A stretch of DNA of 64,000 nt from Chryseolinea serpens (GTDB lineage: Bacteria > Bacteroidota > Bacteroidia > Cytophagales > Cyclobacteriaceae): positions 2,852,001-2,916,000 of the forward strand of contig NZ_FQWQ01000001.1 of NCBI RefSeq assembly GCF_900129725.1, read 5' to 3'. The notes below the pieces were generated by a model. That model was given only the letters and a program-made list of their open reading frames with translations, was not told the origin of the DNA and made no database searches. Made by a program: the position numbers and the translations under genes. Below are positions 33,620 through 48,805 of this stretch, piece by piece (position 1 is the stretch's first letter; each line of letters opens with the position of its first letter).

Positions 33620-35740
33620 ATGAAATATATCCTGTCCTTAGTGCTGCTCGTTTTCGTGGCGAGTTGCACCACGAAAAAGGAAGAACCGACAGCCTCCGCT
33701 TATACCTCTTGGCGCATCAAAGGCGGCACAGCGGATGGCATCCAATATTCCGCATTGCAAACCATCAACAAAGAAAATGTATCCAACCTCCAGGTGGCCT
33801 GGACCTATCGCACCTATGATGCGGACACGGTGAACAACCGGACCCAACTCCAATGCAATCCGATTATCGTGGACGGCGTGTTCTACGCCACGTCAGCCCA
33901 ATTGAAAGCCTTTGCTGTGAACGCGGCTACCGGTAAAGAATTGTGGCGATTCGATCCCGGTGAAGAGAATGCAGGCCTTGGCGTGAATCGGGGGGTGACC
34001 TACTGGGAGGAAGGCGAAGACAAGCGCATCCTCTATTCCTTTGGCGAAAACTTGTATGCCATCAACGCAAAGACCGGGAAGAAAATTGAAAGCTTTGGCA
34101 CCGGCGGAAAAGTTAGTTTGAAAGAAGGGCTGGGTGAACGGGCTGCCACGCTCATGGTGTTGTCCAATACCCCGGGCGTGATCTATAAAAATCTGATCAT
34201 TATGGGCTCGCGGGTCCACGAAGGTCCCATCGCCGCGCCGGGCTATCTCCGCGCTTTTGATGTGAAGACAGGAAAGCTGGCGTGGGTCTTTCACACCATC
34301 CCTCAACCCGGAGAACCCGGCTATGAAACATGGCCCAAGGATGCCTACAAAACCATTGGCGGCGTGAATGCCTGGTCGGGCATGACCGTGGACCATCAAC
34401 GCGGACTGGTCTATGCCGGCACCGGTTCACCTTCCTTTGATTTTTATGGCGGAAATCGCAAAGGACAAAATCTCTACGCCAACTGTGTGCTGGCCCTGAA
34501 CGCAGAGACCGGCGAACGCAAGTGGCACTACCAGGTGATCCACCACGACATGTGGGATCGCGATCTGCCCGCACCTCCCATGCTGGTCACCGTCACGCAC
34601 GAGGGCAAGAAGAAAGACGCCGTGGCCCAACTCACCAAAAGCGGCTTTGTTTACCTGCTGGATCGCGACAGCGGCGAGCCCTTGTTCCCGGTAGTGGAAA
34701 CACCCTTCCCTCCCTCCGATCTCGAAGGCGAGGAAGCCTGGCCCACGCAACCCATCCCTACGAAGCCCGCACCGTTCGCACGCCAGGCCTTCACAGAGGA
34801 CATGATCAACAAGATGACACCGGAGATCGAAAGCTGGGTAAAAGAAAAATTCAAAGGCCTGCGCACCGGCAAAAATTTTATTCCTCCCAGCAAAGAGGGC
34901 ACCGTTATCTTCCCCGGGTTTGACGGGGGCGCTGAATGGGGTGGTGGTTCCTACGATCCTGAAACAGGCCTGCTTTATGTGAACGCAAACGAAATGCCCT
35001 GGATCCTGCAGATGGTGGACGTGCGCATGAAGGAAAACGCATGGATCGGCATCTCCCTCTATCGCACGCATTGTGCCACCTGCCACGGCATAGAACGCGC
35101 CGGCGATGGGCACGTATTTCCTTCCCTCCTCAAGGCCAATGAAAAGTTTAACAAAGAGTCGCTCAAACAATTTATCCTGAAAGGAAAAGGGGTGATGCCA
35201 GCCTTCACACACCTCACTGAAAAAGAACGCGACGCCATTGCCCGCTATGTCCTGAACTTGGAGGAACGCACCGAAGATGAAAAGAAAGGCATCTTCGAAC
35301 GTCATCCCGACATTCTCTACTCGAACACAGGCTACAATCGTTTCATCACACCCGAAGGCTACCCGGCTGTGGAGCCTCCTTGGGGAACGCTCAGTGCCAT
35401 CGACCTGAACGCCGGGGAAATAAAATGGCAGGTACCCCTCGGCGAGTTTAAAGAGCTAAAAGAAAAAGGTGTGCCCCCGACGGGAACCGAAAATTATGGC
35501 GGCACGGCCACTACCGCCGGCGGTCTCGTTTTTGTTGCTGCCAGCCGCGATGAAATGTTTCGCGCGTTCGACAAGGCTACCGGCAAAATTCTTTGGGAAT
35601 ACAAATTGCCTTCCGGCGGATATGCAACGCCATCGGTATACGAAGTCGATGGAAAACAATACGTAGTGATCGCTTGTGGGGGTGGAAAGATGGGAACAAA
35701 ATCCGGCGACAGTTTTGTGGCGTTCGCGCTTCCTAAGTGA
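33620..35740 (+). CDS. PQQ-dependent dehydrogenase lipoprotein with fused cytochrome c domain
   Basis: 706 residues. Lipobox FVASC near residue 16, then an eight-bladed PQQ-type propeller with repeated tryptophan-docking motifs (NAATGKELWRFD, AFDVKTGKLAWVF, NAETGERKWHY, DLNAGEIKWQVPLG, DKATGKILWEY). A cytochrome c domain is inserted at ~470-560 with heme motif CATCH (Cys485, Cys488, His489). HHDMWDRDLPAPP is typical of glucose dehydrogenase-like PQQ enzymes. It oxidises an alcohol or sugar in the periplasm and passes electrons to its own heme. No PQQ synthesis genes are in the window. The substrate is unknown. Confidence 0.9.
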   Translation: MKYILSLVLLVFVASCTTKKEEPTASAYTSWRIKGGTADGIQYSALQTINKENVSNLQVAWTYRTYDADTVNNRTQLQCNPIIVDGVFYATSAQLKAFAVNAATGKELWRFDPGEENAGLGVNRGVTYWEEGEDKRILYSFGENLYAINAKTGKKIESFGTGGKVSLKEGLGERAATLMVLSNTPGVIYKNLIIMGSRVHEGPIAAPGYLRAFDVKTGKLAWVFHTIPQPGEPGYETWPKDAYKTIGGVNAWSGMTVDHQRGLVYAGTGSPSFDFYGGNRKGQNLYANCVLALNAETGERKWHYQVIHHDMWDRDLPAPPMLVTVTHEGKKKDAVAQLTKSGFVYLLDRDSGEPLFPVVETPFPPSDLEGEEAWPTQPIPTKPAPFARQAFTEDMINKMTPEIESWVKEKFKGLRTGKNFIPPSKEGTVIFPGFDGGAEWGGGSYDPETGLLYVNANEMPWILQMVDVRMKENAWIGISLYRTHCATCHGIERAGDGHVFPSLLKANEKFNKESLKQFILKGKGVMPAFTHLTEKERDAIARYVLNLEERTEDEKKGIFERHPDILYSNTGYNRFITPEGYPAVEPPWGTLSAIDLNAGEIKWQVPLGEFKELKEKGVPPTGTENYGGTATTAGGLVFVAASRDEMFRAFDKATGKILWEYKLPSGGYATPSVYEVDGKQYVVIACGGGKMGTKSGDSFVAFALPK

Positions 35741-35771
35741 TCTAAAATAATAATGAAAGTAAACTGCTACC

Positions 35772-36386
35772 ATGACTAAAGAGGAGAACCAAGCGGCGGA
35801 CAACTCTCATGTTGCCATTGTTATATTGGCCGCGGGTTCTTCTTCACGCATGGGTCAATCCAAACAGTTACTCCGGTTGCATGATACCACTGTGCTTCTC
35901 CATGCCATTACGGTTGCCTTACGTGCCGGGCCAGCCGCGGTCACGGTGGTATTGGGTGCTTACGCGAAACAACATCGCGAAAGTATTCAGTCGATGCCCG
36001 TGAGTATTGTCGTGAACGAGCAATGGGAAACGGGTATGGGGAGCTCGTTAAAAGCAGGGCTTCGGCACGTAGAAGCCCACCACCCTAACGTGACCGCTGT
36101 GCTCTTCATGGTTTGCGACCAACCGGCATTGACCACCCAGCATCTGTTAAACCTCATTGGGAAGTCAGAAAAACCTATTGTCGCCTCTCATTACGCCGGA
36201 TCGCCGGGCGTGCCTGCGTTATTTAAAAAATCACTCTTCCCCTCCCTCAATGCCCTTGGGGATGACCAAGGAGCAAAAAAAATGTTTCAGCTTTTTCCTG
36301 AACAAGTATCCACCGTGGATTTTCCCAAAGGAGAATTGGACCTCGACACGATGGAGGACTATCAAAATTATCTCAATCAAAAATAA
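35772..36386 (+). CDS. mocA: MobA-like nucleotidyltransferase (probable molybdenum cofactor cytidylyltransferase)
   Basis: 204 residues. The nucleotidyltransferase signature ILAAGSSSRMGQSKQLLRL is at the N terminus, followed by MVCDQPALTTQHLL and GSPGVPALF. MocA adds CMP to Mo-molybdopterin to make the dinucleotide used by xanthine oxidase-type enzymes; MobA adds GMP. The neighbouring molybdenum hydroxylase and xdhC favour MocA, although specificity residues cannot be settled here. It is 31 bp after the PQQ dehydrogenase gene and convergent with rpsJ. Confidence 0.85.
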   Translation: MTKEENQAADNSHVAIVILAAGSSSRMGQSKQLLRLHDTTVLLHAITVALRAGPAAVTVVLGAYAKQHRESIQSMPVSIVVNEQWETGMGSSLKAGLRHVEAHHPNVTAVLFMVCDQPALTTQHLLNLIGKSEKPIVASHYAGSPGVPALFKKSLFPSLNALGDDQGAKKMFQLFPEQVSTVDFPKGELDLDTMEDYQNYLNQK

Positions 36387-36387
36387 A

Positions 36388-36416
36388 AAAGCCATCCCTT
36401 CAAAAGGAATGGCTTT
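36388..36416 (-). terminator. Terminator after rpsJ
   Basis: AAAGCCATTCC and GGGATGGCTTT pair (one G-U or mismatch) on the minus strand, followed by TTTATTT. It lies 22 nt after the rpsJ stop and closes the str operon. Confidence 0.75.
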
Positions 36417-36438
36417 CAACCCACACAGTGGGATATAA

Positions 36439-36744
36439 CTATACTTTGATCTCTACATCAACACCGCTGGGAAGCTCAAGCTTCATCAGGGCATCAACAG
36501 TCTTCGCACTGTTGGAATAGATATCAACCAGACGCTTGTACGTGCAGAGTTGGAATTGCTCACGCGCCTTTTTGTTTACGTGGGGCGAGCGAAGCACGGT
36601 GAACTTCTCTTTTTCAGTGGGCAACGGAATGGGTCCACTCACTACAGCACCTGTAGCTTTTACAGCCCTAACAATCTTCTCGGAAGACTTGTCGACCAGG
36701 TTGTGGTCGTAGGACTTCAATTTTATTCTGATTTTCTGGTTCAT
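36439..36744 (-). CDS. rpsJ: 30S ribosomal protein S10
   Basis: 101 residues, complete: [25 protein letters not shown] to the C-terminal [12 protein letters not shown]10 (NusE) belongs to the 30S head and to the NusB antitermination complex. It follows fusA by 42 bp as the last gene of the str operon. Unusually, a terminator comes next and no rplC-rplD-rplW genes follow, so it is separated from the S10 operon. Confidence 0.98.
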   Translation of the reverse strand: MNQKIRIKLKSYDHNLVDKSSEKIVRAVKATGAVVSGPIPLPTEKEKFTVLRSPHVNKKAREQFQLCTYKRLVDIYSNSAKTVDALMKLELPSGVDVEIKV

Positions 36745-36786
36745 ACTATAGTGGTTAAGGAAATCGTCTAAATCCTTTACGTTAAA

Positions 36787-38904
36787 TTATTTTGCTAAGG
36801 CTGCGCCTTTTACATCTTCAATTACTTTCTCAGCCAAGTTCTTCGGAACCGGGGCATAGTGAGAGAACGTCAAAGAAGCTGAAGCACGTCCTGAAGTAAT
36901 GGTTCTCAAGTCCGTTACATAACCGAACAGTTCGGCCAGCGGCACATCGGCCTTGATCACCTGGGCACCCGAGCGGGTATCCATGCCCTTCATAACGCCT
37001 CTTCTGCGGTTCAAGTCACCGGTTACAGAACCTGTGAACTCGTCCGGCGAGAGCACTTCCACACTCATGATCGGTTCCAGCAACTGGGGAGCGCATTTCT
37101 TAGCGGCTTCTTTAAAGCCAATGCGTGCCGCCAATTCGAACGACAATGAGTCGGAGTCAACGTCATGGTAAGAGCCATGGAACAATCTTACTTTCATGTT
37201 GTCGATCTGGTAGCCGGCCAAAGGACCGTTCACCATCGACTGCTCGAAGCCTTTCTGGATGGCGGGGATGAATTCGCGAGGAATAACACCACCTACGATG
37301 TCGTTCACAAACTCCAATCCTTCCTTGTCGCCTTCCTGCAGTTCGCCGCGGGGTCCGAGTTCAAAAAGAATATCGGCAAACTTACCGCGACCACCGGTCT
37401 GCTTCTTGTATACTTCCTTATGCTCAACCGACTTGGTAAGCGCTTCTTTGTAGGCCACCTGGGGAGCACCCTGGTTGATCTCTACTTTGAATTCGCGTTT
37501 CAGACGGTCGATGATAATTTCCAAGTGCAACTCGCCCATACCTCTCAGGATGGTCTGACCCGTTTCCTGATCTGTATTTACGCGCAACGTAGGATCTTCT
37601 TCCACCAGCTTGGCAATGGCCATACCCAGTTTGTCCACGTCGGCTTGTTTCTTCGGCTCGATAGCGTAACCGATCACAGGCTCAGGGAACACCATGGATT
37701 CCATCACCACCTTGTTCTTTTCATCACAAAGCGTATCGCCGGTCTTGATGTCTTTGAAACCTACCACGGCACCGATGTCACCGGCAGACAGTCTTTCGAT
37801 CTGGTTCTGCTTGTTGGCGTGCATCTGGAATACGCGGGAGATACGTTCTTTTGCTTCGGAGCGGGTGTTGTAGATATAAGAACCGGATTCCAATACGCCG
37901 GAGTATGCGCGGATAAAGCACAGACGGCCTACGAACGGATCGGTTGCAATTTTAAATGCCAGGGCAACGAAAGGTCCTTTTTCGTCGGGCTTGATAGCCA
38001 CTTCTTCGTTGGTATCGGGGTTGATACCTACGATCGTGTCTTTGTCCATCGGTGAAGGAAGGAGTTCCATCACATAGTCCAACATGGTTTGTACGCCTTT
38101 GTTCTTGAACGAAGAACCGCACACCATGGGAACGATGGCCATATCGATGGTTGCTTTACGCAACGCAGTCAAAATTTCTGTTTCAGTGATGGAGTTGGGA
38201 TCCTCGAAGAATTTCTCCATGAGGCTCTCATCGTATTCCGCTACGGATTCCAGCAATTTCTCGCGGTATTCGGCAGCTTCTTCCACCATGTCGTCAGGAA
38301 TGGGAACAACCTTGTAGGTCATGCCTTTGTCTTCTTCATTCCAGATGATACCGCGGTTGTTCACCAAGTCAACCACACCGCGGAAGTTTTCTTCAGAACC
38401 GATGGGCAACTGGAGGGCTACAGCTTTGCTGCCGAGCTTTTCCTTTACTTGCTTGCAAACGCCGAGGAAGTCGGAACCTGCACGGTCCATTTTGTTTACG
38501 AAACCGATACGGGCAACTTTGTAGTTGTCGGCCAGGCGCCAGTTGGTTTCGGATTGAGGCTCAACACCGTCAACGGCGCTGAACAAGAACACGAGACCAT
38601 CCAATACGCGAAGGGAGCGGTTCACTTCTACCGTAAAGTCAACGTGCCCGGGGGTATCGATGATGTTTACGTGGTAGTCGTTGCTTCTGTATTTCCAGTA
38701 TACGGTTGTGGCTGCAGAAGTGATGGTGATACCTCTTTCTTGCTCTTGCGCCATCCAGTCCATCGTGGCGGCACCATCGTGCACCTCACCGATCTTGTGG
38801 TTCACCCCGGAATAGTACAGGATACGCTCAGTGGTGGTGGTTTTACCAGCATCAATGTGCGCAGCGATACCAATGTTTCTGGTGAATCTTAAATCCCTAG
38901 CCAT
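36787..38904 (-). CDS. fusA: Elongation factor G
   Basis: 705-residue translocation GTPase. G1 [10 protein letters not shown]2 RGITI, G3 DTPGH and G4 NKMD are intact, and the domain IV/V region ([19 protein letters not shown] end) is complete. It is in the str operon with rpsL and rpsG upstream (13-bp gap to rpsG) and rpsJ downstream. It is the only fusA in the window. Confidence 0.98.
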   Translation of the reverse strand: MARDLRFTRNIGIAAHIDAGKTTTTERILYYSGVNHKIGEVHDGAATMDWMAQEQERGITITSAATTVYWKYRSNDYHVNIIDTPGHVDFTVEVNRSLRVLDGLVFLFSAVDGVEPQSETNWRLADNYKVARIGFVNKMDRAGSDFLGVCKQVKEKLGSKAVALQLPIGSEENFRGVVDLVNNRGIIWNEEDKGMTYKVVPIPDDMVEEAAEYREKLLESVAEYDESLMEKFFEDPNSITETEILTALRKATIDMAIVPMVCGSSFKNKGVQTMLDYVMELLPSPMDKDTIVGINPDTNEEVAIKPDEKGPFVALAFKIATDPFVGRLCFIRAYSGVLESGSYIYNTRSEAKERISRVFQMHANKQNQIERLSAGDIGAVVGFKDIKTGDTLCDEKNKVVMESMVFPEPVIGYAIEPKKQADVDKLGMAIAKLVEEDPTLRVNTDQETGQTILRGMGELHLEIIIDRLKREFKVEINQGAPQVAYKEALTKSVEHKEVYKKQTGGRGKFADILFELGPRGELQEGDKEGLEFVNDIVGGVIPREFIPAIQKGFEQSMVNGPLAGYQIDNMKVRLFHGSYHDVDSDSLSFELAARIGFKEAAKKCAPQLLEPIMSVEVLSPDEFTGSVTGDLNRRRGVMKGMDTRSGAQVIKADVPLAELFGYVTDLRTITSGRASASLTFSHYAPVPKNLAEKVIEDVKGAALAK

Positions 38905-38917
38905 GTATATCTGTTAA

Positions 38918-39385
38918 TTAAAATCTAAAATGTGAAAAAGCCTTGTTGGCTTCCGCCATGCGATGGGTATCGTCTTTCTTTTTGATGGCAGCGCCTTCAC
39001 CTTTGGAAGCTGCGATGATCTCGGCAGCCAACTTGTCCATCATGGTCTTTTCGCCGCGCAGACGGGCGTAGTCGATAAGCCATTTGATGCTGAGGTTGAT
39101 CTTACGCTCAGGTCTGATTTCTACCGGCACCTGGAAAGTAGCACCCCCAACGCGGCGGCTCTTTACTTCAACGGCGGGAGTCAGGTTGCTCATAGCGCGT
39201 TTCCACACTTCAAGACCACTTTCGTTGGTCTTCTTTTCTACTTGCTCAACGGCGTCGTAGAAAATGGTGTAGGCCACGCTCTTTTTGCCCTGTTCCATCA
39301 GGTAGTTCACAAACTTGGTCACCAGCGTATCCTGGAATTTAGGATCGGGCAACAGGTATCTTTTCTTAGGTTTTGACTTTCTCAT
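38918..39385 (-). CDS. rpsG: 30S ribosomal protein S7
   Basis: 155 residues, full length: [17 protein letters not shown] to AFSHFRF. S7 nucleates assembly of the 30S head and acts as a translational repressor of the str operon in E. coli. It lies between rpsL (12-bp gap) and fusA (13-bp gap). Motif [18 protein letters not shown] is typical. Confidence 0.98.
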   Translation of the reverse strand: MRKSKPKKRYLLPDPKFQDTLVTKFVNYLMEQGKKSVAYTIFYDAVEQVEKKTNESGLEVWKRAMSNLTPAVEVKSRRVGGATFQVPVEIRPERKINLSIKWLIDYARLRGEKTMMDKLAAEIIAASKGEGAAIKKKDDTHRMAEANKAFSHFRF

Positions 39386-39397
39386 CGCTTCTAAAGA

Positions 39398-39817
39398 TTA
39401 TTTTTTCTTGGCACCGCCTTTTGCAGGGGCTGCAGCTGCTGCTCCCGGTTTAGGTCTCTTGGCACCGTATTTCGAGCGGCTTTGTTTACGGCCATTCACA
39501 CCGGCGGTATCGAGCGCACCACGGATGATGTGGTAACGAACGCCGGGAAGGTCTTTCACCCGACCACCGCGGATCAGCACGATGGAGTGTTCCTGCAGGT
39601 TATGGCCTTCACCAGGGATATACGCGTTCACCTCTTTTCCATTGGTGAGACGTACGCGGGCTACTTTGCGCATAGCAGAGTTAGGTTTTTTAGGCGTTGT
39701 TGTGTACACACGTGTACAAACGCCCCTGCGCTGAGGGCAGGAATCCAGGGCAGGCGACTTTGACTTGAACGTCAATTTCTTTCTTCCCTTTCTTACAAGT
39801 TGCTGAATGGTAGGCAT
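39398..39817 (-). CDS. rpsL: 30S ribosomal protein S12
   Basis: 139 residues, first gene of the str operon. The streptomycin-region lysines in [13 protein letters not shown] and GVRYHIIRG are wild type, and the decoding-site loop [13 protein letters not shown] is intact. The C terminus has an Ala/Pro/Lys-rich extension ([15 protein letters not shown]) beyond the usual end. A promoter at 39856-39888 lies just upstream. Confidence 0.98.
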   Translation of the reverse strand: MPTIQQLVRKGRKKLTFKSKSPALDSCPQRRGVCTRVYTTTPKKPNSAMRKVARVRLTNGKEVNAYIPGEGHNLQEHSIVLIRGGRVKDLPGVRYHIIRGALDTAGVNGRKQSRSKYGAKRPKPGAAAAAPAKGGAKKK

Positions 39818-39855
39818 TTATATTTTACTTTATAAACCTCTCAAAAATTAGGACT

Positions 39856-39888
39856 GCAAAGGTATCATAAGAAACAAAGGATACAAAA
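39856..39888 (-). promoter_or_regulatory. Bacteroidota-type promoter of the str operon
   Basis: On the minus strand TTTTG (39888-39884), a 19-nt spacer and TACCTTTGC (39864-39856) match the Bacteroidota -33/-7 consensus exactly. It lies ~40 bp upstream of rpsL. The 15-bp sequence from the -7 box onward (39850-39864) is identical to that of the promoter at 51877-51908. Confidence 0.75.
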
Positions 39889-39961
39889 CCTTTTTCCAAG
39901 AATTTTGCAGCCTCCCCGCTTTAAAAACCCTGATTTTAAGCCTTTTGGCGTTATTTTTCTG

Positions 39962-40288
39962 TTATGCCTCCCCAACGGTACCCCCAAAATTCATCGGGAA
40001 CTTCGGCATATCGTCGGTTCGCTTGATGGAGCCAAAGCTCGCCTCGTACTTCTCAATATTGTCTTTCAAGGCGAAAAGGAAGCGTTTGGCGTGTTCCGGG
40101 GTGATGACAATACGCGATTTTACCTTCGCTTTGGCCACTCCCGGCATCAACCGGATAAAATCGATGACAAATTCGCTGTTGGAATGGGCGATCATGGCCA
40201 AATTGGAATAAACGCCCTCGGCGATTTCCTCTGTCAGCTCGATGTTGATCTGGGCCTGTTGTTGCTGTTTGTTCTTGTCGTCGGACAT
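39962..40288 (-). CDS. DUF3467 family protein
   Basis: 108-residue cytosolic protein: a Lys/Gln-rich start (MSDDKNKQQQQAQINIELTEEIAEGVYSNLAMIAHSNSEFVIDFI) followed by PGVAKAKVKSRIVITPEHAKRFLFALKDNI, the core of DUF3467. No biochemical role is established. It lies between rpoC and rpsL on the same strand, with a strong terminator upstream (40309-40337), so it is probably not expressed from the rpoBC transcript except by read-through. Confidence 0.88.
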   Translation of the reverse strand: MSDDKNKQQQQAQINIELTEEIAEGVYSNLAMIAHSNSEFVIDFIRLMPGVAKAKVKSRIVITPEHAKRFLFALKDNIEKYEASFGSIKRTDDMPKFPMNFGGTVGEA

Positions 40289-40308
40289 AATAAAGAGGGA
40301 TAAAAAAA

Positions 40309-40337
40309 GGGTTGATGCTTTTTTACGGCATCAACCC
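40309..40337 (-). terminator. Terminator after rpoC
   Basis: GGGTTGATGC pairs perfectly with GCATCAACCC across a 9-nt loop on the minus strand, followed by seven Ts (40308-40302). It lies 20 nt after the rpoC stop and before the DUF3467 gene. Confidence 0.88.
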
Positions 40338-40356
40338 GATTTATGGTATGTCTACA

Positions 40357-44673
<4,317 letters not shown>

Positions 44674-44760
44674 AAGCTGTGGTTTTCAGTGAGGGCCGCT
44701 CCTGTTACAGAGCGGCCTTACATTTTATTTTTAACAGGACGGATGCGTTATCCTTCCGAC

Positions 44761-47700
44761 TTAATCCATGGTGATCTCAAGCGCCAGACCTCTGAGCTCG
44801 TGCACCAACACGTTGAACGACTCAGGAATATTGGGTTTGCGCATGTTTTCGCCTTTCACAATCGCTTCGTATGCCTTGGCGCGACCAATCACGTCGTCCG
44901 ACTTGATGGTGAGGATTTCCTGGAGGATGTGCGAAGCACCGAAGGCCTCGATTGCCCAAACCTCCATTTCACCAAAGCGCTGACCACCGAATTGTGCCTT
45001 ACCACCGAGCGGTTGCTGTGTGATGAGGGAATAGGGTCCGATGGAACGGGCGTGCATCTTATCGTCCACCAAGTGGCCGAGTTTCAGCATGTAGGCCATA
45101 CCTACCGTTACGGGTTGGTCGAATTTCTCGCCGGTGAGACCGTCGTACAAATAGGTCCGTCCGTATTCCGGCAAGCCGGCTTCTTTCAATTCGGCTTGCA
45201 CCTGATCCAGGGTGGCTCCGTCGAAGATCGGGGTTGCATATTTTTTGCCCAGCTTGTGGCCGGCCCATGCCAACACCGTTTCGTAGATCTGACCCAAGTT
45301 CATCCGTGAAGGTACACCCAGCGGGTTCAAGCAGATGTCTACCGGGGTTCCGTCCAACAGGAAAGGCATGTCTTCTTCGCGTACGATACGCGCTACAACA
45401 CCTTTGTTACCGTGGCGGCCGGCCATCTTATCCCCTACTTTCAGCTTGCGCTTTTTCGCTACATATACTTTTGCCAGTTGCACGATGCCGGTAGGGAGTT
45501 CGTCGCCTACTTCCAGCGTGAAACGTTCGCGTTTGAATTCGCCGGCGTAAGAGTTACGCTTCAGCAAGTAGTTCTTCACCGTCTGAGCCACCAGGTCGTT
45601 GGTGTGCTCGTCGCTGGTCCAGTTCTCCAGGCTGATGTCGGCAATCAGGTTCACTTCTTCCGGAACGTTGTAGTTGCTTTCATCGCGGTAGATATTCTTG
45701 TCAGGGAACAGGTTGTTGTCGATCACTTTGGCAGAGATCTTCACACCCTTGCTGATGAGTTCATCACCGAATTTATGCTTCACACCGTTGCTGGTTTTGC
45801 CATTCAACAGGTGGGCAAGTTTCTTGATCATTTCCTCGCGGAGTTCGGCCAATTGCTTGCTGTACTTGTTCTTCAGGGCATCCAATTCTTTTTTCGACTT
45901 GGTGCGAACATCTTTGTCGCGTTTCGGACGCGAGAAGAGTTTCGTTTCAATCACCACGCCTTTCAATGACGGGGGTGCCTTGAGGGATGCATCTTTCACA
46001 TCGCCGGCTTTGTCGCCGAAGATGGCGCGGAGCAGTTTCTCTTCCGGCGTAGGATCGGTTTCACCTTTGGGGGTGATCTTACCGATGAGGATATCGCCTT
46101 CTCTTACTTCTGCACCGATGCGGATGATACCGTTCTCGTCGAGGTGCTTCACGGCTTCTTCGCTCACGTTCGGGATTTCCGACGTAAGTTCTTCTTCACC
46201 GCGTTTGGTGTCGCGCACTTCGAGTTCGAATTCTTCGATGTGGATCGAAGTATAAACGTCGTCGCGTACAACACGCTCGGAGATTACGATCGCATCCTCG
46301 AAGTTGTAACCTTGCCAAGGCATGTAAGCCACGAGCAGGTTGCGCCCCAGGGCGAGCTCGCCGTTCTGGGTTGCATAACCCTGGCACAGCGGCTGACCTT
46401 TCTCCACCTTCTGGCCTTTTCTTACGAGCGGCGTCAGGTTGATACACGTATCCTGGTTGGTTCTTCTGAACTTGATCAGGCTATAGGTCTTGAATTCATC
46501 GTCGAAGCTGGCGAGTTGTTGCTCTTCCGTTACTTCGTATTTGATGGTGATCTTCTTGGCATCTACAAACTCAACAACGCCAGGTCCTTCTGCCAGGATC
46601 AATGCGCGCGAGTCGAGGGCTACGCGGCCTTCCAAACCTGTACCTACGATCGGTGCTTCAGGTCTGATCAGCGGCACAGCCTGACGTTGCATGTTCGAAC
46701 CCATCAGGGCGCGGTTAGCATCGTCGTGCTCGAGGAAGGGGATCATCGAAGCAGCCACCGACACGATCTGGTTAGGAGCGATGTCCATGTAACGCAAGTC
46801 TTTCGGCTCGATTACGGGGAAGTCACCTTCAAAACGCGCCTTGATCTTTTCATCAAGGAATTCGCCGGTAGGCTTGATGGGCACTTTCGCCTGGGCGATG
46901 TAGTGCGTATCTTCTTCTTCGGCCGTGAGGAAGATCACGGGCTCTTTTACTTTCACTTTGCCATTCTCCACCTTGCGGTAAGGCGTTTCGATAAAGCCCA
47001 TCTTGTTCACTTTCGCGTGAACGCAGAGAGACGAGATCAAACCGATGTTCGGACCTTCCGGGGTTTCGATGGTACAGAGGCGTCCGTAGTGCGTGTAGTG
47101 TACGTCACGAACTTCGAAGCCTGCGCGTTCGCGGGAAAGACCACCGGGACCGAGTGCCGACATTCTACGCTTGTGCGTGATCTCGGCCAGCGGGTTGGTT
47201 TGATCCATGAACTGCGACAGCTGGTTGGTTCCAAAGAACGAGTTGATCACCGACGACAACGTGCGCGCGTTGATCAAATCAACGGGCTTGAATTCTTCGT
47301 TGTCGCGAACGTTCATTCTTTCTTTGATGGTACGGGCCATACGGGCCAGACCAACGCCAAACTGCGAATACAACTGCTCCCCTACGGTTCTCACACGACG
47401 GTTGCTCAAGTGGTCAATGTCGTCCACTACAGCTTTCGAGTTGATGAGGCCGATGAGGTATTTTACGATCAGGATAATATCGTCTTTGGTCAATACGCGG
47501 TGATCGAAGCTGAGGTCGAGACCGAGCTTCTTGTTGATCCGGTAGCGTCCTACTTCACCCAGGTCATAGCGTTTCTCGCTGAAGAACAGGCTTTGGATGA
47601 TATCGCGGGCCGTTTGTTCATCGGGAGCTTCGGTATTTCTCAACTGGCGGTAGATGTACTCCACAGCTTCTTTTTCAGAGTTGGAAGTATCCTTGGCCAG

Positions 47701-48633
47701 GGTGTTGAAAATGATGTGGTAGTCGGCGATGTTGATATCGTCGCGGTGCAGGATGATCGACTTCACGCCGCTGTCCAGGATCACGTCCACGTCTTCGGCC
47801 GACAGGGTGTGGTCGCGTTCCAGCAACACTTCGTTACGATCGATCGACACTACTTCGCCGGTATCTTCGTCCACAAAGTCTTCCGTCCAGGTCTTCAAAA
47901 CGCGGGCGGCCAGTTTGCGGTCTACTACCTTCTTGAGGGTGTTTTTAGTAGCCTCCACTTCTTCAGACAGGCCGAAGAGGTCGAGGATATCTTTATCGGA
48001 ACCATAACCAATCGCGCGGAGCAGTGTGGTTACGGGGAATTTCTTTTTACGGTCGATGTAGGCATACATCACGGCGTTCACGTCTGTCGCGAATTCTATC
48101 CATGATCCTTTGAAGGGGATGATCCGGGCAGAGTATAATTTCGTTCCGTTGGTGTGCTTGCTCATGGCAAAGAACACGCCGGGGGAACGGTGAAGCTGCG
48201 ATACGATAACGCGTTCGGCACCATTGATCACAAAGGAGCCTTTCTCGGTCATATACGGGATATTGCCGAGGAACACTTCTTGTTCGATGGTTTCGAAGTC
48301 TTCGTTGTCTTCGTCGTTACACGTGAGACGAAGTTTTGCTTTCAGGGGTACGGAGAACGTCAGGCCTCGATCGATGCACTCGTCCACATTGTATTTGGGA
48401 GGATCGATAGTATAGTCTACGAATTCGAGTACGAAGTTCTCGCGCGAGTCGCTAATGGGGAAGTTCTCAGCAAAAACCTTGTAAAGGCCTTCGTTCTGCC
48501 GCTTTTCGGCAGGCGTTTCAATCTGTAAGAAATCTTTGAAAGACTGGAGTTGAAGATCCAGAAAATCAGGATAGTCAAGGACTCTCTCGCTTGAAGAGAA
48601 ATCGATTCTATCGTTTATAGTCTTCTTTGTCAA
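44761..48633 (-). CDS. rpoB: RNA polymerase beta subunit
   Basis: 1290 residues. The rifampicin region [32 protein letters not shown] has the sensitive-type residues at the classic positions. Catalytic-site segments ([15 protein letters not shown]) and the C-terminal [18 protein letters not shown] are intact. It is preceded by rplL with a 172-bp gap holding a hairpin (48730-48767) and followed by rpoC. Part of the rplKAJL-rpoBC block. Confidence 0.99.
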   Translation of the reverse strand: MTKKTINDRIDFSSSERVLDYPDFLDLQLQSFKDFLQIETPAEKRQNEGLYKVFAENFPISDSRENFVLEFVDYTIDPPKYNVDECIDRGLTFSVPLKAKLRLTCNDEDNEDFETIEQEVFLGNIPYMTEKGSFVINGAERVIVSQLHRSPGVFFAMSKHTNGTKLYSARIIPFKGSWIEFATDVNAVMYAYIDRKKKFPVTTLLRAIGYGSDKDILDLFGLSEEVEATKNTLKKVVDRKLAARVLKTWTEDFVDEDTGEVVSIDRNEVLLERDHTLSAEDVDVILDSGVKSIILHRDDINIADYHIIFNTLAKDTSNSEKEAVEYIYRQLRNTEAPDEQTARDIIQSLFFSEKRYDLGEVGRYRINKKLGLDLSFDHRVLTKDDIILIVKYLIGLINSKAVVDDIDHLSNRRVRTVGEQLYSQFGVGLARMARTIKERMNVRDNEEFKPVDLINARTLSSVINSFFGTNQLSQFMDQTNPLAEITHKRRMSALGPGGLSRERAGFEVRDVHYTHYGRLCTIETPEGPNIGLISSLCVHAKVNKMGFIETPYRKVENGKVKVKEPVIFLTAEEEDTHYIAQAKVPIKPTGEFLDEKIKARFEGDFPVIEPKDLRYMDIAPNQIVSVAASMIPFLEHDDANRALMGSNMQRQAVPLIRPEAPIVGTGLEGRVALDSRALILAEGPGVVEFVDAKKITIKYEVTEEQQLASFDDEFKTYSLIKFRRTNQDTCINLTPLVRKGQKVEKGQPLCQGYATQNGELALGRNLLVAYMPWQGYNFEDAIVISERVVRDDVYTSIHIEEFELEVRDTKRGEEELTSEIPNVSEEAVKHLDENGIIRIGAEVREGDILIGKITPKGETDPTPEEKLLRAIFGDKAGDVKDASLKAPPSLKGVVIETKLFSRPKRDKDVRTKSKKELDALKNKYSKQLAELREEMIKKLAHLLNGKTSNGVKHKFGDELISKGVKISAKVIDNNLFPDKNIYRDESNYNVPEEVNLIADISLENWTSDEHTNDLVAQTVKNYLLKRNSYAGEFKRERFTLEVGDELPTGIVQLAKVYVAKKRKLKVGDKMAGRHGNKGVVARIVREEDMPFLLDGTPVDICLNPLGVPSRMNLGQIYETVLAWAGHKLGKKYATPIFDGATLDQVQAELKEAGLPEYGRTYLYDGLTGEKFDQPVTVGMAYMLKLGHLVDDKMHARSIGPYSLITQQPLGGKAQFGGQRFGEMEVWAIEAFGASHILQEILTIKSDDVIGRAKAYEAIVKGENMRKPNIPESFNVLVHELRGLALEITMD

Positions 48634-48729
48634 GGTGTTTAACGTTTAAGTTCTAAGATCCTGGACGGAGAACAATAGAAAAAAACAAGTCGTTCAGGCT
48701 GAGCGAGTTGTTCAGGTACAAATAGGAAT

Positions 48730-48767
48730 AGACCCCGTCCTGATCCAGTGATCCGGAAACGGGGTCT
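48730..48767 (-). terminator. Attenuator-like hairpin between rplL and rpoB
   Basis: AGACCCCGT pairs with ACGGGGTCT around a 20-nt loop on the minus strand, with only a short mixed T-rich tail. It occupies the rplL-rpoB gap, where many bacteria have a partial terminator or RNA-processing site that lowers rpoBC expression relative to ribosomal proteins. Confidence 0.65.
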
Positions 48768-48805
48768 AACCGAAGTTTGTTAGACGGTACCCTTCGTCAA
48801 GAAGA

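Noticed and set aside
46144-48105. 653-residue open frame opposite rpoB
   Set aside because: Same reason: an antisense shadow of a conserved gene with no recognisable protein features.
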